Source: Takakia lepidozioides (lineage: Eukaryota > Streptophyta > Takakiopsida > Takakiales > Takakiaceae). Taken from it: a DNA stretch of 64,000 bases. How positions within the stretch are numbered: position 1 is the first letter of the stretch; every line of letters begins with the position of its first letter. This document shows positions 23,119 to 35,056 of the stretch, one piece after another. A program made the translations under genes and the position numbers. The notes beneath the pieces are model-generated. The model was not told the DNA's origin. It saw only the letters and a program-made list of their open reading frames with translations, and ran no database searches. The DNA is taken from the NCBI GenBank assembly GCA_030704615.1, contig CM060734.1, positions 38,022,042 through 38,086,041 on the forward strand. The letters run 5' to 3'.

Positions 23119-24268
23119 CCTGCATTGGAATGAAATCGAGCGAGTCTATCTCGCTCCCTGGACATGTTTTCCTACACTGACCCAACGTTGCGATTCACAA
23201 CGGATCCCCGAACTGATAGCCCGTAATTCTCGAAAGGGGATCCACCCCAAACAAACTAAGGTGAATAAGGGTAGCACTGACCCAAAGACTGTGGGCAATG
23301 CATGGAAAGGATGTAGGAATGACATGCACCAAACTTCGCAGACAGCCACACTGAGAGACACCAACCAGAAAAACTGTTTTCAAAGACAAGAAGCCACAAG
23401 AAGCCGTGCTGTATTTGGATGAAAAACAAACCCTAAACATGACATGAACCATCCATTATGGAAAGACGACAACAACCCTGGAGAGCAGTAAACGGGAAAC
23501 CCCGAATCTAATGAGGTTGTGCTGTGCCAGAAGAGCACATCACAAACACTAACACTCCGGGAGACACCTCGCACGGATGTGTGCAACACATCACCATTGC
23601 CGACACAACCCTTTATACCGAATGACCCCATTGCGACGGTGACGGCGAAATGCAAACCGCAGGGTAGGTAGAACAACACACGTGGATGCATATGTGAAGC
23701 ATAACAATTATTGCGAATCTGCAAGTACTGCTCAAAATTGAACTAGCATTAGATTTCTACGGCACTTCCGAATTTGAAAGAATGCAAGAAGGCTGCCATG
23801 TATTGGCAGGCGGCGAAGTACATCTGACACATATCACAAGTACATGCAACGGATGTACTTTTTTTCTACCACTTTTTTTCTTGGATAATACAAAGACGCC
23901 GAAATGGATGAATTCCGTTCGCACACAATGATGACCCGCATCCAAATACGGTTAACAATGTCCAATTTTTATTTTGGATACATGCCAAAGCAACCCTTGT
24001 TGCAAACGTCAACTGGAGAGCTCTAGAGGCAGCGTGGGGAGCCCTTGTTTCCACCGGAGGAGGAAGAGAAGGAAGTCGTTATACTTTACGAGCACTAGGA
24101 ACAGGAATAGAGCCAGATATAGAATGAGGATGGAAAGAGTAGACGAAGAAGAAAAGGAGGAAGAAGAGGGCAAAGAGGAAAGTTTGGCGATGGAAGAGCA
24201 AGATTCTTGAAAAGAACAGCAGCCCGCCATACTTCCAAGAACATTCTTGCATTTGAATTGTTTTGCAG
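23119..24268. other. Intergenic stretch between copy B and the methyltransferase-like gene
   Basis: No convincing coding frame. On the minus strand GGTATAAAGG at about 23610-23619 is a candidate TATA box some 500 bases upstream of copy B. A GA-rich run lies at about 24095-24185. ORFs here have no domain signal. Confidence 0.3.
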
Positions 24269-26958
24269 TTGGAGGAAAGGGCCCGGTCGGTTCTACATAC
24301 TCAGCCGGCTGACTATGGCATCACCATGACAGCACCGAAGGTCTCCTTCCAAACATACATGAGGAAATTGAGAGCCATAGTGTGGCAATCTTGTTTCTTC
24401 AGAGAGTTCAACAAGGAGGGTGGCATCAGTCGAACAAATGAGCTTGACCAGCAAGAGAAAGGAGAGGAAGCCTGGACGATGCTTTTACAGGTGCGAAATG
24501 GACTGTGCTTCTTTGTTTTGCAAATATCACTCTCCTCCATCCAACCTGTTTTGGGCTGGCTCATATGAGTTTGCGGTGCCGCACACTCATTTGTTCTATC
24601 CGTGTGTAGTAACACCAAGGTGCACACCCTGGGCCCTTCAGGCTATTTTGTATGCGGTGGTTGCACTGTATTGTGCCGCATACTGTTTTAGGGGGTCTTC
24701 TTGATGTGGTGGAAAAGCTGAGAGACAATAATTGCATTGCATAATGAGGCTGTCTCTGTTCCTGCAGGTACATAAAGTTTGTTCTCATGGAAGAGAACTG
24801 CTTGGACAAACATCCTGATTTCGTGGACGTTTGGCTTCTCCTTGCTGACAACCAGACCATGTTTACTACTGGGATCTTGCATGACTGGGGCCCAGACCAT
24901 CTTTATGCTTGTGGTTGGTATTTGGATTGCCCTCCTTCTGCGACCCCAGCTCAGGAGGTATCTTTGAGGAGAGAGAATGAGCGTATAGCAGCCATCGTCG
25001 CAGCAGCCGACCTCGGCATTCATGATAGAAATTTGCGGACTCTTGCAGAGAAGGAGCCTCCCGTTCAGGATACCCCGGGTAGAGGTAGAAAGGAAAATGC
25101 AAAGGATGTTGCTAGTGGTGTGGGGAAAGGAAGGGGTAGGGGGAAGGGGGCACAAGGGCAGGTAGGTGGGCAGGGAAGTGTTGCAGATACTGGCCCTGTG
25201 GTGCATGTCCAGCAGACTCCACCGCATGGTAGGGGATCCGGGAGAAAGAACAAGGGGGTGGTTGATCCCAAAGACCCGTACCATGCAGTGGAGCATCCCA
25301 CGAGGGTCATTCGCCCTACCAAGTTGGAGATGGCCAACGTCGGGTTCCTTGCCATGATGGAGTCCAAGAAATCTGATTATAAGGGCGAGCCATCACCAGT
25401 GTGGGAGAGGATTGTGGAGTTCCTCGGCACGGTGCGTGTTGTCTTTTGCTTCTTTTCTGTTGTGGGCATGGATCGTTTCAATCCTCTTGAGCATTCCATT
25501 GTATTCTTGTTTGCAGGCTAAAATGACCAAATCCTAGGTGAACGGGAATGAGAAGCCATATGCAACTAAAGTCATCATCTTGGACATCCCTGATGGGTTG
25601 CCAGTACCGGATGTCCCTCCATCAGGTGCTTGTCCAGGTTGGAATGCTTTTGATGAGCGCTACTGACGGTGGGTTTTCTCCTTTTGCAATTTCTTTCTGT
25701 CCGATGCAGGTGTTTTGGTGCTCATCCAGTCCATCGACCTTCGCTGTCGCCGTGCACTTGCTAGCTATTTGAAAGCCTCCGGTATGAGGGTCGTGAAGAC
25801 ATGGAATTGTGTGAACAACATGTACCTGACGAAGGGGGATCGTCCGGGAGAGATGGTAAATTTGCCTTCTTGTTCCTCTTCTTGGTGGTTCTCGGATGGA
25901 GTTGCATAGGTCGCTCAAACTCATATGTAGGGGCCTGGTTTTGAAGCTTCTTAGTTCCTTGTGGATGTCATGTTCGCAGACTCTTTTGTTTGAAGCTGTT
26001 TGTCTCGTCCGAGTGCATCCACCTATGACTCCGGCCGTCATTAGGGAGTTCGCCATCACTCATGGGGGCAAGTTCATAGACAAGAGGACAGATCCTCCCA
26101 CGGATGACATGCACCACAACTACGTCGACAGCAACGTGTGCTTGCGAAGGGGGAATGGGGTTCCTTGGAGAGGGGCGAGGGAGAGGAGCCCAGCTTTCAT
26201 TCAAACGATTGTGGAGTGCTGCATCTACACAGACGCCAGAGTTCTGGATTTGACAATGGGCACAGGTTCGTCTCTTCAACATTCACATTTCATGAGGTTT
26301 GTTTGAGCTTGCACTTTCAACACTTCCCACCGTTCCAAATGTGTCTTAAATGTCTGTTTCCTTTATTCTATTCCACTGCAGGTGCTTCGTACCACGCTTG
26401 CAAGGCCAGTGCGCGACATCTCTTTGGGATTGAAGGGGATGCCGAGATTTACAAAAACCTCCTGATGGGTTTGGATGGACACACTCTCAAGTCCTTCCGA
26501 AGCCCCTTCCCGGTGATATTGATACAGGGGAGACTTTCGACAAAGAGCTGGACTCCGACTTTGCCTGTGAGTAAGTTCAACCTGTGGATGCTTGCATTGT
26601 TGTTTCAATATCCAGAATCACTGTTCTTAAGGCAAAGTGTACATGGGAGACATCCTCTTCATTGGACTTGTGCATTGCATCATTGTGTTCAAAATGGGTT
26701 TTTGTCGACTTGTGCAGGAGTCCGCGTGCTTCCACTAACCCTCCAGGGCTATCACACCTATTTGGACTTCTTTCAAGTCCTCCTCGGTCTTATGTGCTAC
26801 CTGTCTATGCGGAGGCACTCGCAGCAAGCATGTCCGTTCATGGCACTCGCAGTCCACCCATCGACGGCCGTGGTAGAAGACGTGGTGTTGGGGCCAGAGT
26901 CTTTGTGGATGACATAGCACAGGAGGTCGAGACTGATTCTGATGACTATGACACTTGA
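24269..26958 (+). CDS. Beta-class N6-adenine/N4-cytosine DNA methyltransferase-like gene, probably damaged
   Basis: Seven exon-like segments bounded by AG acceptors and GT donors: 24269-24490, 24768-25431, 25517-25668, 25710-25855, 25980-26265, 26382-26570, 26718-26958. Segments 3-4 read KVIILDIPDGLPVP (position of the catalytic DPPY-type motif, here DIPD) and VLVLIQSIDLRCRRALASYL then MRVVKTWNCVNNMYL. Segments 5-6 read GARERSPAFIQTIVECCIYT, RVLDLTMGTG (SAM-binding motif I) and SARHLFGIEGDAEIYKNLL. The order motif IV then motif I is that of beta-class amino-methyltransferases. Segment 2 has a basic Gly/Arg-rich linker (GKGRGRGKG); the C-terminus is acidic (VETDSDDYDT). Problems: TAG inside segment 3 (MTKS then stop), TGA at its end with a doubtful splice phase, and a probable 1-base deletion near 26510. 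Either a pseudogene or an imperfectly predicted exon structure. The N-terminal half (FVDVWLLLADNQTM, DWGPDHLYACGWYLDC) is not recognised. Confidence 0.6.
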
Positions 26959-29216
26959 TATGAAGTTTTCTTTTGCTTTTATTCGGGGCCAATTTTGAAA
27001 TGGGATGGTTGTGTGTCCTTATTGTCCCGTTTGCAATGTGTGCGTGGGATGCAAATTCATGGGAACAAACTATCGTTGGAGATGGGGGTTGCATGGATTG
27101 CCCGGATTGTTCCTTCATTAGTGTTTTGCAGAGCTCACAGGCTTGTGTGCATTGCAAAAACAAACAAACGACTTTGGTTCGGGTAGAGCATTCTCGCATC
27201 ATTTGCTCGTTGGTCTCCAAACCATTCCTGCTATAAGAATGCTTGGTAAATCCATCACGTTGAAGTCCACGTGATCAAAAAACGTTCAGGCATTCTCGAT
27301 TCTGGTGAGCATCCATGATGCTCCCGCACATACCTGGCATGTTCGCAAGGGTGGTGAGTAAGAAAAAATTTCGTACGGATCTGCTTTGGATGATGTCAAT
27401 GTGCACCTGCTCACGACGTAGCCACATTCCAATGTAGGGGCTTGATATGTTGATAACGTCTAAATGGATGCAATGGATAAAAAGGATGGATACAATGGAT
27501 GTAACACATCCAGTCTGCATTCCCTGGAAATGACTGATCAACCCGCGGTAATAGGTGACACTCGCAGAAATAGGCCCTGTATGCATGCTGACGTGGCGTG
27601 AGCCCGTGCTGGACTCACGGTTTCCTGGGCTCACAGGCTCACGGAATAGCACCCCCCCCAGAAATCCGTCCGTCATCCCTCCTCTCTGTCTCGCTGACCA
27701 ATCTTCCCTTTCCTTCCTTGATCAAGTGATCTCGTCAACCAGTAACCAGCCACCTGAACCTCGCAGTTGTTCTCTATGGCCGTCACATGGCACTGTAACA
27801 GGTGTCCCCACCTATCACTCAACCGGAGTCCCATGGCTTTTCACCCAGTCCCGTTCAAATTAGTAAGAGTGCCATAACACCTTATGTGTGGGATCAAGGA
27901 GCTTTGCAAGCACGTCACATGCTTGATAAGAATGATGAGGATCACTTGATCATAGGTACACAACTGCGAAAGGATTGGTGGCTGATATTCATTCAGCAGT
28001 ATGTACTCGACATATTCTCTAGGAATGACTAACTGTTTTGTCGCTTCAACTTTAATATGATACGTGGTATTCATCAATATCTGGGGCATTTCACCCAAAC
28101 GCATCACTTTGGCTTCGAAGCAGCTGCTCGGTACCGACATTTAGTCGATGTGGTTCGGTCATTTTCATCCTTACCTATTTATCGGCGGGGAGGTAATCAA
28201 AGAAAGGAGAAAAAAATATGGAAAAGCCCCCTCCAACCCTCGATCTATCATTCCATCATTCCAACCTTTACTTCCTCCTTCCCCTCCTTGGACTCCCTAT
28301 AGTATAGGCCTGAACCACTCCTGTGCCCATCAACAAGGTCAGTAAGGACGACAAAAAGGCTTAAAGGACTTGGGAGATAGAATCATAATTAGTGAATTTT
28401 TCTCTTAGTTATGTGAGGGACATTAATGGACGGAATCGCCCTCATCCATGGATTACGTAAATTGCCCGTAGCAAATATTGTAATCTTAGATTAAGCGTAT
28501 GCTGAGTTCCCATACCGTAGGACAGCCAAATGCCTTCTGACACTATTTATTTACTCGATGCTATGTCATACTCGCACTAATGCCTCTGAATGCGATCAGT
28601 GTACTCATATATTACTTCACTCGCATTAATGATGCTCGAAACAAGAATGAAGATCCAGTAGAGGTCGTTCCCATGCATGGATATCGTTTTTCAGTAAAGC
28701 CCCACGCACTAAAATCCCAATTGATGTTTTCAAAGGTTTTTTCAAGTGAGGTTGGGTAACAAATGAGCATGCTTGCGTGAGCACAAATGAATATACCGCA
28801 TATTCCTAAGATGCCTTTCAAATATTCTTCAACGAATCGAAAATTGAGAAACTAAAAAATTTGCAAAACTATTTTTAACTACTCACATAGGTCCTCACAG
28901 CAACCCTTAAGAAACAAGTAACCCCCCTTACATGATAAACATGCTACCCTATAGGCATGGAATTTCCTCACGCCATGCTCACCCGATACTAGGCCCTTTC
29001 TGCAATAGACTTGAGAAAAGGCCGCTCGAACTCCAAGAAACTACTAGTTAATTTTAATTTCTCAGTGCAAAATTGAAAAGTAGATCAGATAGTTTATCAT
29101 TCTGGTGGAATTGCACCCTGTAAATGCACCGTGCCTCAAAACATGCAACTCCTATGATCGCGATTTAAAAACATACAACCCCCATGACCGTGGGTTGTGC
29201 TCACAGTGTGCTCACA
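26959..29216. other. Intergenic stretch
   Basis: No gene recognised. Around 27590-27650 and again near 19215-19300 there are GTGAGCCC/CTCACGG-type inverted segments, probably remnants of a dispersed repeat. The minus-strand ORF 27841-28140 is not protein-like enough to call. Confidence 0.3.
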
Positions 29217-29459
29217 TTATACCAACCCCTTTTCAAAGTCATGCATAAGCAAGGCTAACTGCTGCTTGCCTTGTGCAAAACTACATTCACAAAAGCAAAT
29301 TGTCCACCTAGGATTATACAATTCTTGAGATAAACCCGTTTGCTCAGGCATGAATTTGGGAAGAGATTGGAGATTAAGTGCCAAGGCCTTCGCAATAATC
29401 TTGTAAGAAGAGTTAAGAGTTAAGAAGGGTGATCGGACAGTAGTGGGAGATGAGTTCAT
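29217..29459 (-). pseudogene. LINE (L1-like) reverse transcriptase fragment
   Basis: The minus strand reads NSSYKIIAKALALNLQSLPK, FMPEQTGLSQ and QQLALLMHDFEKGLV. This is the block of L1-type RTs running from the 'SYKIIAK-LA-RL' motif to the first catalytic Asp (normally DFEKAYD). Only about 80 residues remain; no endonuclease or YADD box was found nearby. Confidence 0.7.
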
Positions 29460-30733
29460 GATTTTCTTTTTTGAAGATTAAGGTTATGAAGAAATTGCAA
29501 AGGATAAATCAGCTTAAAGCTTAGAATAAAATTCAAGTATGAAATATCTGTAATTCATTGTTTTTGGAGGCTCCTGAATAGCAATCAGCCCTCACTTATG
29601 GTCGTATATTGACCATAGTTCGATTAAAAGAATATCCAACATGTTTGCAGTGAGGAAGAGAGAAGTGGGGCACTCTTGGAGCATTTCACTGTGAAGAGGG
29701 TTGCCATCTCTAATGCTAGAATGCAAAAGAAGAGCATGCTTTGTTTGCCGTTGCCGTCTCTATTAGTGACTTACTGTTTAGTAATTAACCGGTCATTGAG
29801 CAGATTTACCCTGAGATTAAGGGTGCCTTTCCTAATTTCAAACCCTAGAATAAAATCCATTAAAGATATATAATAAAGAATATTACCTTAGGATAAAGTA
29901 ATGATATGTTTGTTTTGCGAGGGTTGGGTATATGCACATACTTATTGAGGTTTAACGTCTGGGTATAATGGCGAAAAATGGGTATCCTGCCAACATTGCA
30001 GCTGACTCATTCTCCAGGTCGAAATCTGGCGATTTTTCGCCAGATAAATAAAACACTGATAATACTGTCCCAAGATAAGCCAGGGATATAAGCTTAAACG
30101 TGAACTTAGCATACATTAGTTTAATGTGACAGGGAAGAGCTGGTGCTTCAGAGAAGAGGGGGCAGGATCACCCACCTTCGTGGGTACTTGATCCGACCGT
30201 CCATGCCATCAAATATCTGCCAAAGATCCACGGAGTAATAAAGTAAGACTATTTGAAGCTGCAAGAGTTGACAAATTTCAAAGGCAGCAAGAGTTGGTCT
30301 AGGAAAAGTATAAAGACAATCTATAGGAAGATACTAGGAACTAAACCCATCGTATCCGTATCCACTTCACATATGGTTCTACCCAAAGACCCTCCGATCT
30401 CGGTAACAAGGAGTATGTTCCTTGGCTCACTGGCCCTGCCTACAGCTGGAACTACACGTAGGGCTTACATCCTATATCATGAAGTGTGTTACGATAACAG
30501 ATTCTAGTCGTGCCATGAGGCTCTTTCAGGTAGAGCACTGAGAGGTGATTTTCATGCCTGATTTCGAAACGGAGCACGAGAGGAGATGGCGTTATAAATA
30601 ATTTTCGAGCTGTAAATAATACAGAACTCGTCCATTCAACATTACCAAATACTGCATCGGCATGCATTGTGTATTCTTAGATATTAATGACAAGCAGGCC
30701 AAAAAGAGGTCAATGAACGAGGTGTGTAGATAC
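29460..30733. other. Downstream side of the enoyl-CoA reductase gene
   Basis: The missing C-terminal exon of the reductase (about 20 residues, normally ending in a PPFL-like motif) should lie here or further left. I looked for it on the minus strand and could not find it. No other gene is seen. Confidence 0.3.
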
Positions 30734-32820
30734 CTTTTCTAAGCGTTTGTGCTTCTGAAGGGCCCAGAGAGTCATGACGTAAATTGACGCTGCGGCAAAG
30801 AGGTAACCTGTTAACGTCTGCGTGGCGAGGTTGAATCCAACCCACTGGTAGATCTCGGTTGTGTAGTTTGCACACGTCACATAGTTAAACAGGAAGCCTG
30901 ATGGAATCTGGTAGCCTCCCTTTCCATCTGGTGGCCGCAAGTTCTTCAAGATGATGTGGCAGTAAAAGTTTGCAAGCTGGCTCACAATTGAGATTGCAAA
31001 ACCCACATACATTTGCTTCTTGCCGACAGGGGTGTACAAAGGGTGGTTTACGAAGTAGGCTATACAGGCTCCATATCCCCAGTAATGGAAGCAGTTCCGG
31101 TACACATTGGCACGAGGAGAAGTTGCATGACTGAATCGATGGACAAAGAAGGTTTCGAAAATTCGTTTGGAGAAGTGAAAGCACCACGCATAGAGAGCAT
31201 AAGTCTGGACAGGGTGAGTAATCTCGCGGGATGGGAGGCCAAAGAATGTATAAATCTCGGGGTAGTAATAGAAGATGGGGTACAATAGAAGTGGACCAAC
31301 ATATTCAAGGTAAAAAAGGGTGCTGTATGCCACTTGAGGTCCCAAGTCTTTGAAGACCACCTGTGGGTTTGCATAGGTGAAACAGTCCTTCAGCTTCTTG
31401 TTGCCTTCCAGAACAGTAGGGCGCTTTTGGCTGGGATCGATCACAGGAAGAGTGAGCCGTTGTCGTTCTGGGTAGTACTTGTGATCTGTGATAAAAGCAT
31501 CTTGCTTTTTAGCACCATATCTGCACTACTGTGTACAGTTTCTTGAATGAAACATGACTGAAACAACGAGAAGCCACAAATAGGAAAACTCAAGGTACCA
31601 AGGGACAAGGAAACAAAAAGCAGCCACTTAAAGCAGCCACTTAAAGCAGGCCCTTAAAGCAGCCACTTACTGCGCCTCTGAATGGCCTTCTTGAGATCAG
31701 ACACTGTGCCCTGCAACTCATCAAAGCACAAAGTGTAATGTAAGAGAGAAGATTGTCTGGAGGAAACAAGATCTTTTTTTACCTAACCAGATCAGCCTCA
31801 CATGTCAGTCTTTCATCTCCTTAAAGCCAAAGATAAAGTTAAGAACATGGTTTATCTACAACCAAGAATCCTGAAACGTTCCTACAGCCTTACACGGCAC
31901 ATGTGTACGCTTCAGACCAGCTATCCTTGTCAAATTTATTCTGCAGCAAGGGCCCGTAGTTGTTAAGAAGGACTTTGGAAGGGAATAAATACCAAATTGA
32001 CACCGTTCCCTTTCCTCCGTCCAACGTAAGGATTTTCGACCGCTTTCCCTTGGCGGGCGCATGTCTGCACTCGTCTTCTATATGCCGCTTCTGTTAAATA
32101 AATCATCATCTCTCTCCGTCTCTCTCCTCAGAACGTCTCGTCTATGCCTCTCATACAAGTGAAAACTGAAGGGTCGTTCCTGTCACCCATTAGTCTTGCT
32201 CAGGGTGCAGGCTGACGCACCCACACCATTGCACCAGGTGCAATATTCATGACAGAAATAACTCCTTATAAGAGTTGTATATAAATGCTGCAGCGGATCG
32301 AGTTCTCTCACCAAAGAGGAAAAGAGGAACGACTACGAGTCCCCTTGTTCACAAACGGATTTGGTGCTCTAGACCACAAACAGTGGAATATCATCCTCCC
32401 ATATCTTAATAGCCATCATATCAGGCGTCATTGCAAAGGGAGTGCGCACCGGATGCATGACTAAATGCAGACATATGCATGTATGATTGTCGCAGTTTTG
32501 GAGATTAATTATATGGGAGTCCTGCCAAGTCGTCAACCTTCAGCCATCACTACTGCATCTCTCTGCATTTACAATCTGCCATACAAGAAACAGGACGTGG
32601 GAAGAACGCCCTTCCTGGCTGGCCGACATCCTCGAAAACACCCATAGGTCATTACAATGTGAAAAGAGCAGTGAGAAACTCCTTAAACCAAACGAGCAGA
32701 GCGAATAATGTAGGGAGAAGGGAGGCACACATCATCGGACACTTCAACACCGCCTTTGATGATCTCCTTGCCATCGCGGCCCACCACTTGTATCCACCGG
32801 GCCCGCTCCGCTATCTTCAT
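30734..32820 (-). CDS. CER10: Very-long-chain trans-2-enoyl-CoA reductase, last exon not found
   Basis: Catalyses the final, NADPH-dependent reduction in each cycle of very-long-chain fatty acid elongation in the ER membrane. It supplies sphingolipid and wax precursors (known role of the ECR/TSC13 family). Exons: 32820-32731 ([20 protein letters not shown], start of the ubiquitin-like N-terminus, exactly 30 codons); 31710-31671 (a 40-bp microexon, [13 protein letters not shown]); 31485-30734 ([116 protein letters not shown]). All junctions are GT/AG and phases agree. The multi-spanning C-terminal steroid-5-alpha-reductase-like domain is intact. 294 residues are accounted for; plant homologues have about 310. 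The frame also stays open upstream of the ATG, but family comparison supports MKI as the start. Confidence 0.93.
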
Positions 32821-33379
32821 CGACAACCTTCGCACACACGGCTGCGGACACAAAAGATGACAATGAACCACTCCAAACCCACCCGCAGCACGCTCACCAA
32901 ACACCAATAACCCCCAGGAACACCTCCTAGAAACAGGCCACAAACACCAAAAAAGTTGACGCCTAGGAGGAAGCGTAAATTGCGAACTAGGGCACTCGCC
33001 GCGTGGAAGGCGATTACCCACTTCATGGAGAGAGCACGACGGCACGTGGATGAAACTAGGATGGAAATGATCCCACATGCAATGATTAACAGGGAAGACA
33101 ATCAATTCCTACGTCATATCTGCGCCAGAAGAGATCCTGGCCGTTGAAAACGTCAGATCCGTCCTCTCATACATTACCCCATAGAGGCCCACAAAATTTG
33201 TACCCCTGGCCCTGGCCACCTTTTTATTCATTACTAAAGCTTTGTTAAAATCAACAGAACTTAACCGTTCCATCATGTTTTAAGCTATATCCGTTACCTC
33301 CACCTCAAATTTATGCTAATTTCCGCGTTGTTATCCCCATGTAATGATAGAGAGCTTGCGGGATATTATCGCGGGAGAG
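32821..33379. other. Upstream region of the reductase gene
   Basis: Contains the 5' UTR and presumably the promoter of the minus-strand reductase. No clear TATA box or coding signal was picked out. An LTR starts at 33380, within about 560 bases of the reductase ATG. Confidence 0.35.
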
Positions 33380-34238
33380 TGTTAACCACTTGTTTATGAC
33401 TTAGACAAAATAGACTTTCAACTCTACAGCCCATTTCCCAAGACATGCAACAGAGGTTGTACGACGGTATGCCTTCTGAAACGATTACAGATTAATCGTT
33501 TGAAAGATAGCTAAACCCCGGTAGTCGGTAGTCGTATGAATCAACATCTCTGCAGGTTGCTTAATCCTATTAATTATGTCCAATCCGTAGTCTCATCAGC
33601 AAAAACGGTCTTAGCCGGAAAGGCTGGAGTCTCTTTGTTCATACAGTCATACAGTATTCAAAACAAACAAGATCTATTCTGCGATGATACACATTCTCAC
33701 CATCTCACGTTCTCTCATAATGCACATTCTCTCCATCTCACACTCACTCTATTCACAGAGATACTTGGAATAGCATGGCTTTACTTCAGAGTTCATCTCA
33801 TCATAACATAAGTACACATCGAATCACTCTGAGTCCACTGGATACACACTGATCACCGATACCTTCTAAGTTGCTTGCAGCCCTTTTATACTATGCTCGA
33901 AAGAGCCGTTACAGCCTACAGTCATTACTGACCGTTGCCTAACTGCCTACGCAACCTAAAGGGTTTGCCAAAAAGTGGCTCGTGATATTGGTCGTGACTT
34001 GTGTACCATAGTGGTACACGGTCCACGGCCCTTCACTACTTCTTCTATTAGTAAAGCCTATGCTACCATGGTCGTGTGATATCGTGGTTCACGGCCCATG
34101 GCTGCTACACTACCTACTACTGCTCCCGTGGTAGTGTACCCTTGTTCCGCCGTTTGCTAAGTGTCGCGCACTTAGCATTTCCTGCCCGTGACTCTCGCTG
34201 CCCGGCCCTCGTAGTTGTGTCATACTTAGCCGTTATCA
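33380..34238 (-). mobile_element. 3' LTR of the ORF3-bearing Ty3 element, copy 2
   Basis: The minus strand starts TGATAACGG at 34238 and ends GGTTAACA at 33380 (859 bp), matching the LTR at 14385-15264 end to end. A polypurine tract (34242-34262) precedes it. It is the right-hand terminus, in element orientation, of the minus-strand element that hosts the two nested insertions up to 56940. Confidence 0.85.
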
Positions 34239-34241
34239 TTT

Positions 34242-34262
34242 ATCCCCCCCCTCTCTTTTGAA
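34242..34262 (-). other. Polypurine tract, copy 2
   Basis: The minus strand reads CAAAAGAGAGGGGGGGGATA, homologous to the tract at 14363-14380. Confidence 0.7.
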
Positions 34263-34299
34263 ATTGTGTCCGCACAATTTCGTCAGTTCAAGGGTTTGT

Positions 34300-35056
34300 T
34301 GTGTCTCTTGTACTTTAGCCACTCATAATCCTGCTTGTATGGCATGATTTGGAAATCATCCACTGCTACTGAAGTTGATGCCACCAGAACACTTGGTAAT
34401 GGTTTACCTCCTGAGTAGATGGCCCTGTTGTGGCCTATATCGGTGCCTGTTGACTTGGTGGTGGTTGTGTTGTTGGTGGTGTTGGTGTTGGTGTGATTGT
34501 ATTGGTGCTTCTTGTTCATGGTCTTGCTCCTCTTGGTCGTCCTCATTCGTGAGCTCCTCTTGTTCTTGAATTGGTGGCAGGAATTCCTCGTGAATGTCTA
34601 TCACCAATTTCGCCAACTGACACTTCATTTGTTTTATCATTGCCTTGTTGAGTTTCTTCATTTCTAGTTCACTTCCTTCATTGCCAAGGCTGCGTCTGCT
34701 ACATCCAGCCCTGCTTGCAATGTCAGCTTCTTTAGCTGCTGCTTCCATTCATGTTCGTTGTGTAATGCAATTTCTCTCTCTGTGTTAGCTGTGAATAGCC
34801 TACTTTCTGCATTTTCCCTTTCTCTCAACAGTACAGTATTGCATGAGAGCCACTTGGTTCCCTGTTCTTTGGCAGTCCTCAGCTGCCCCTTGAGTGTATC
34901 CACATGTCCATTAAGTGTCTGCACCTGTCCTGTGAGTGTTTTCACCTCTATCTCCGTTTTCCGAGATCGCTCTCTTTCTGCATCGAGGTCGGCTTGGACA
35001 TTGCATGTTTCCCACCTCTGTTCCCACTCATCTCGGCGTTCTATTAAAGTTGTCAA
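34300..35056 (-). pseudogene. ORF3 copy 2: coiled coil and start of C-terminal domain
   Basis: The minus strand encodes QADLDAERERSRKTE, TLKGQLRTAKEQGTKWL and NEGSELEMKKLNKAM, then, after a frameshift, VASTSVAVDDFQIMPYKQDY, matching ORF3 copy 1 (12740-13500). Right after WLKYK it jumps to sequence next to the polypurine tract, so nearly the whole C-terminal domain (about 800 bp) is deleted. Its upstream continuation is displaced by the nested element starting near 35051. Confidence 0.8.

Noticed and set aside
24090-24230. Ser-rich minus-strand and Glu-rich plus-strand ORFs
   Set aside because: They come from a simple GA-rich run read in both directions.
32683-33105. 140-codon minus-strand ORF as an independent gene
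   Set aside because: It is the first exon of the reductase plus in-frame 5' UTR and the start of intron 1. Only the part from ATG 32820 matches the family.
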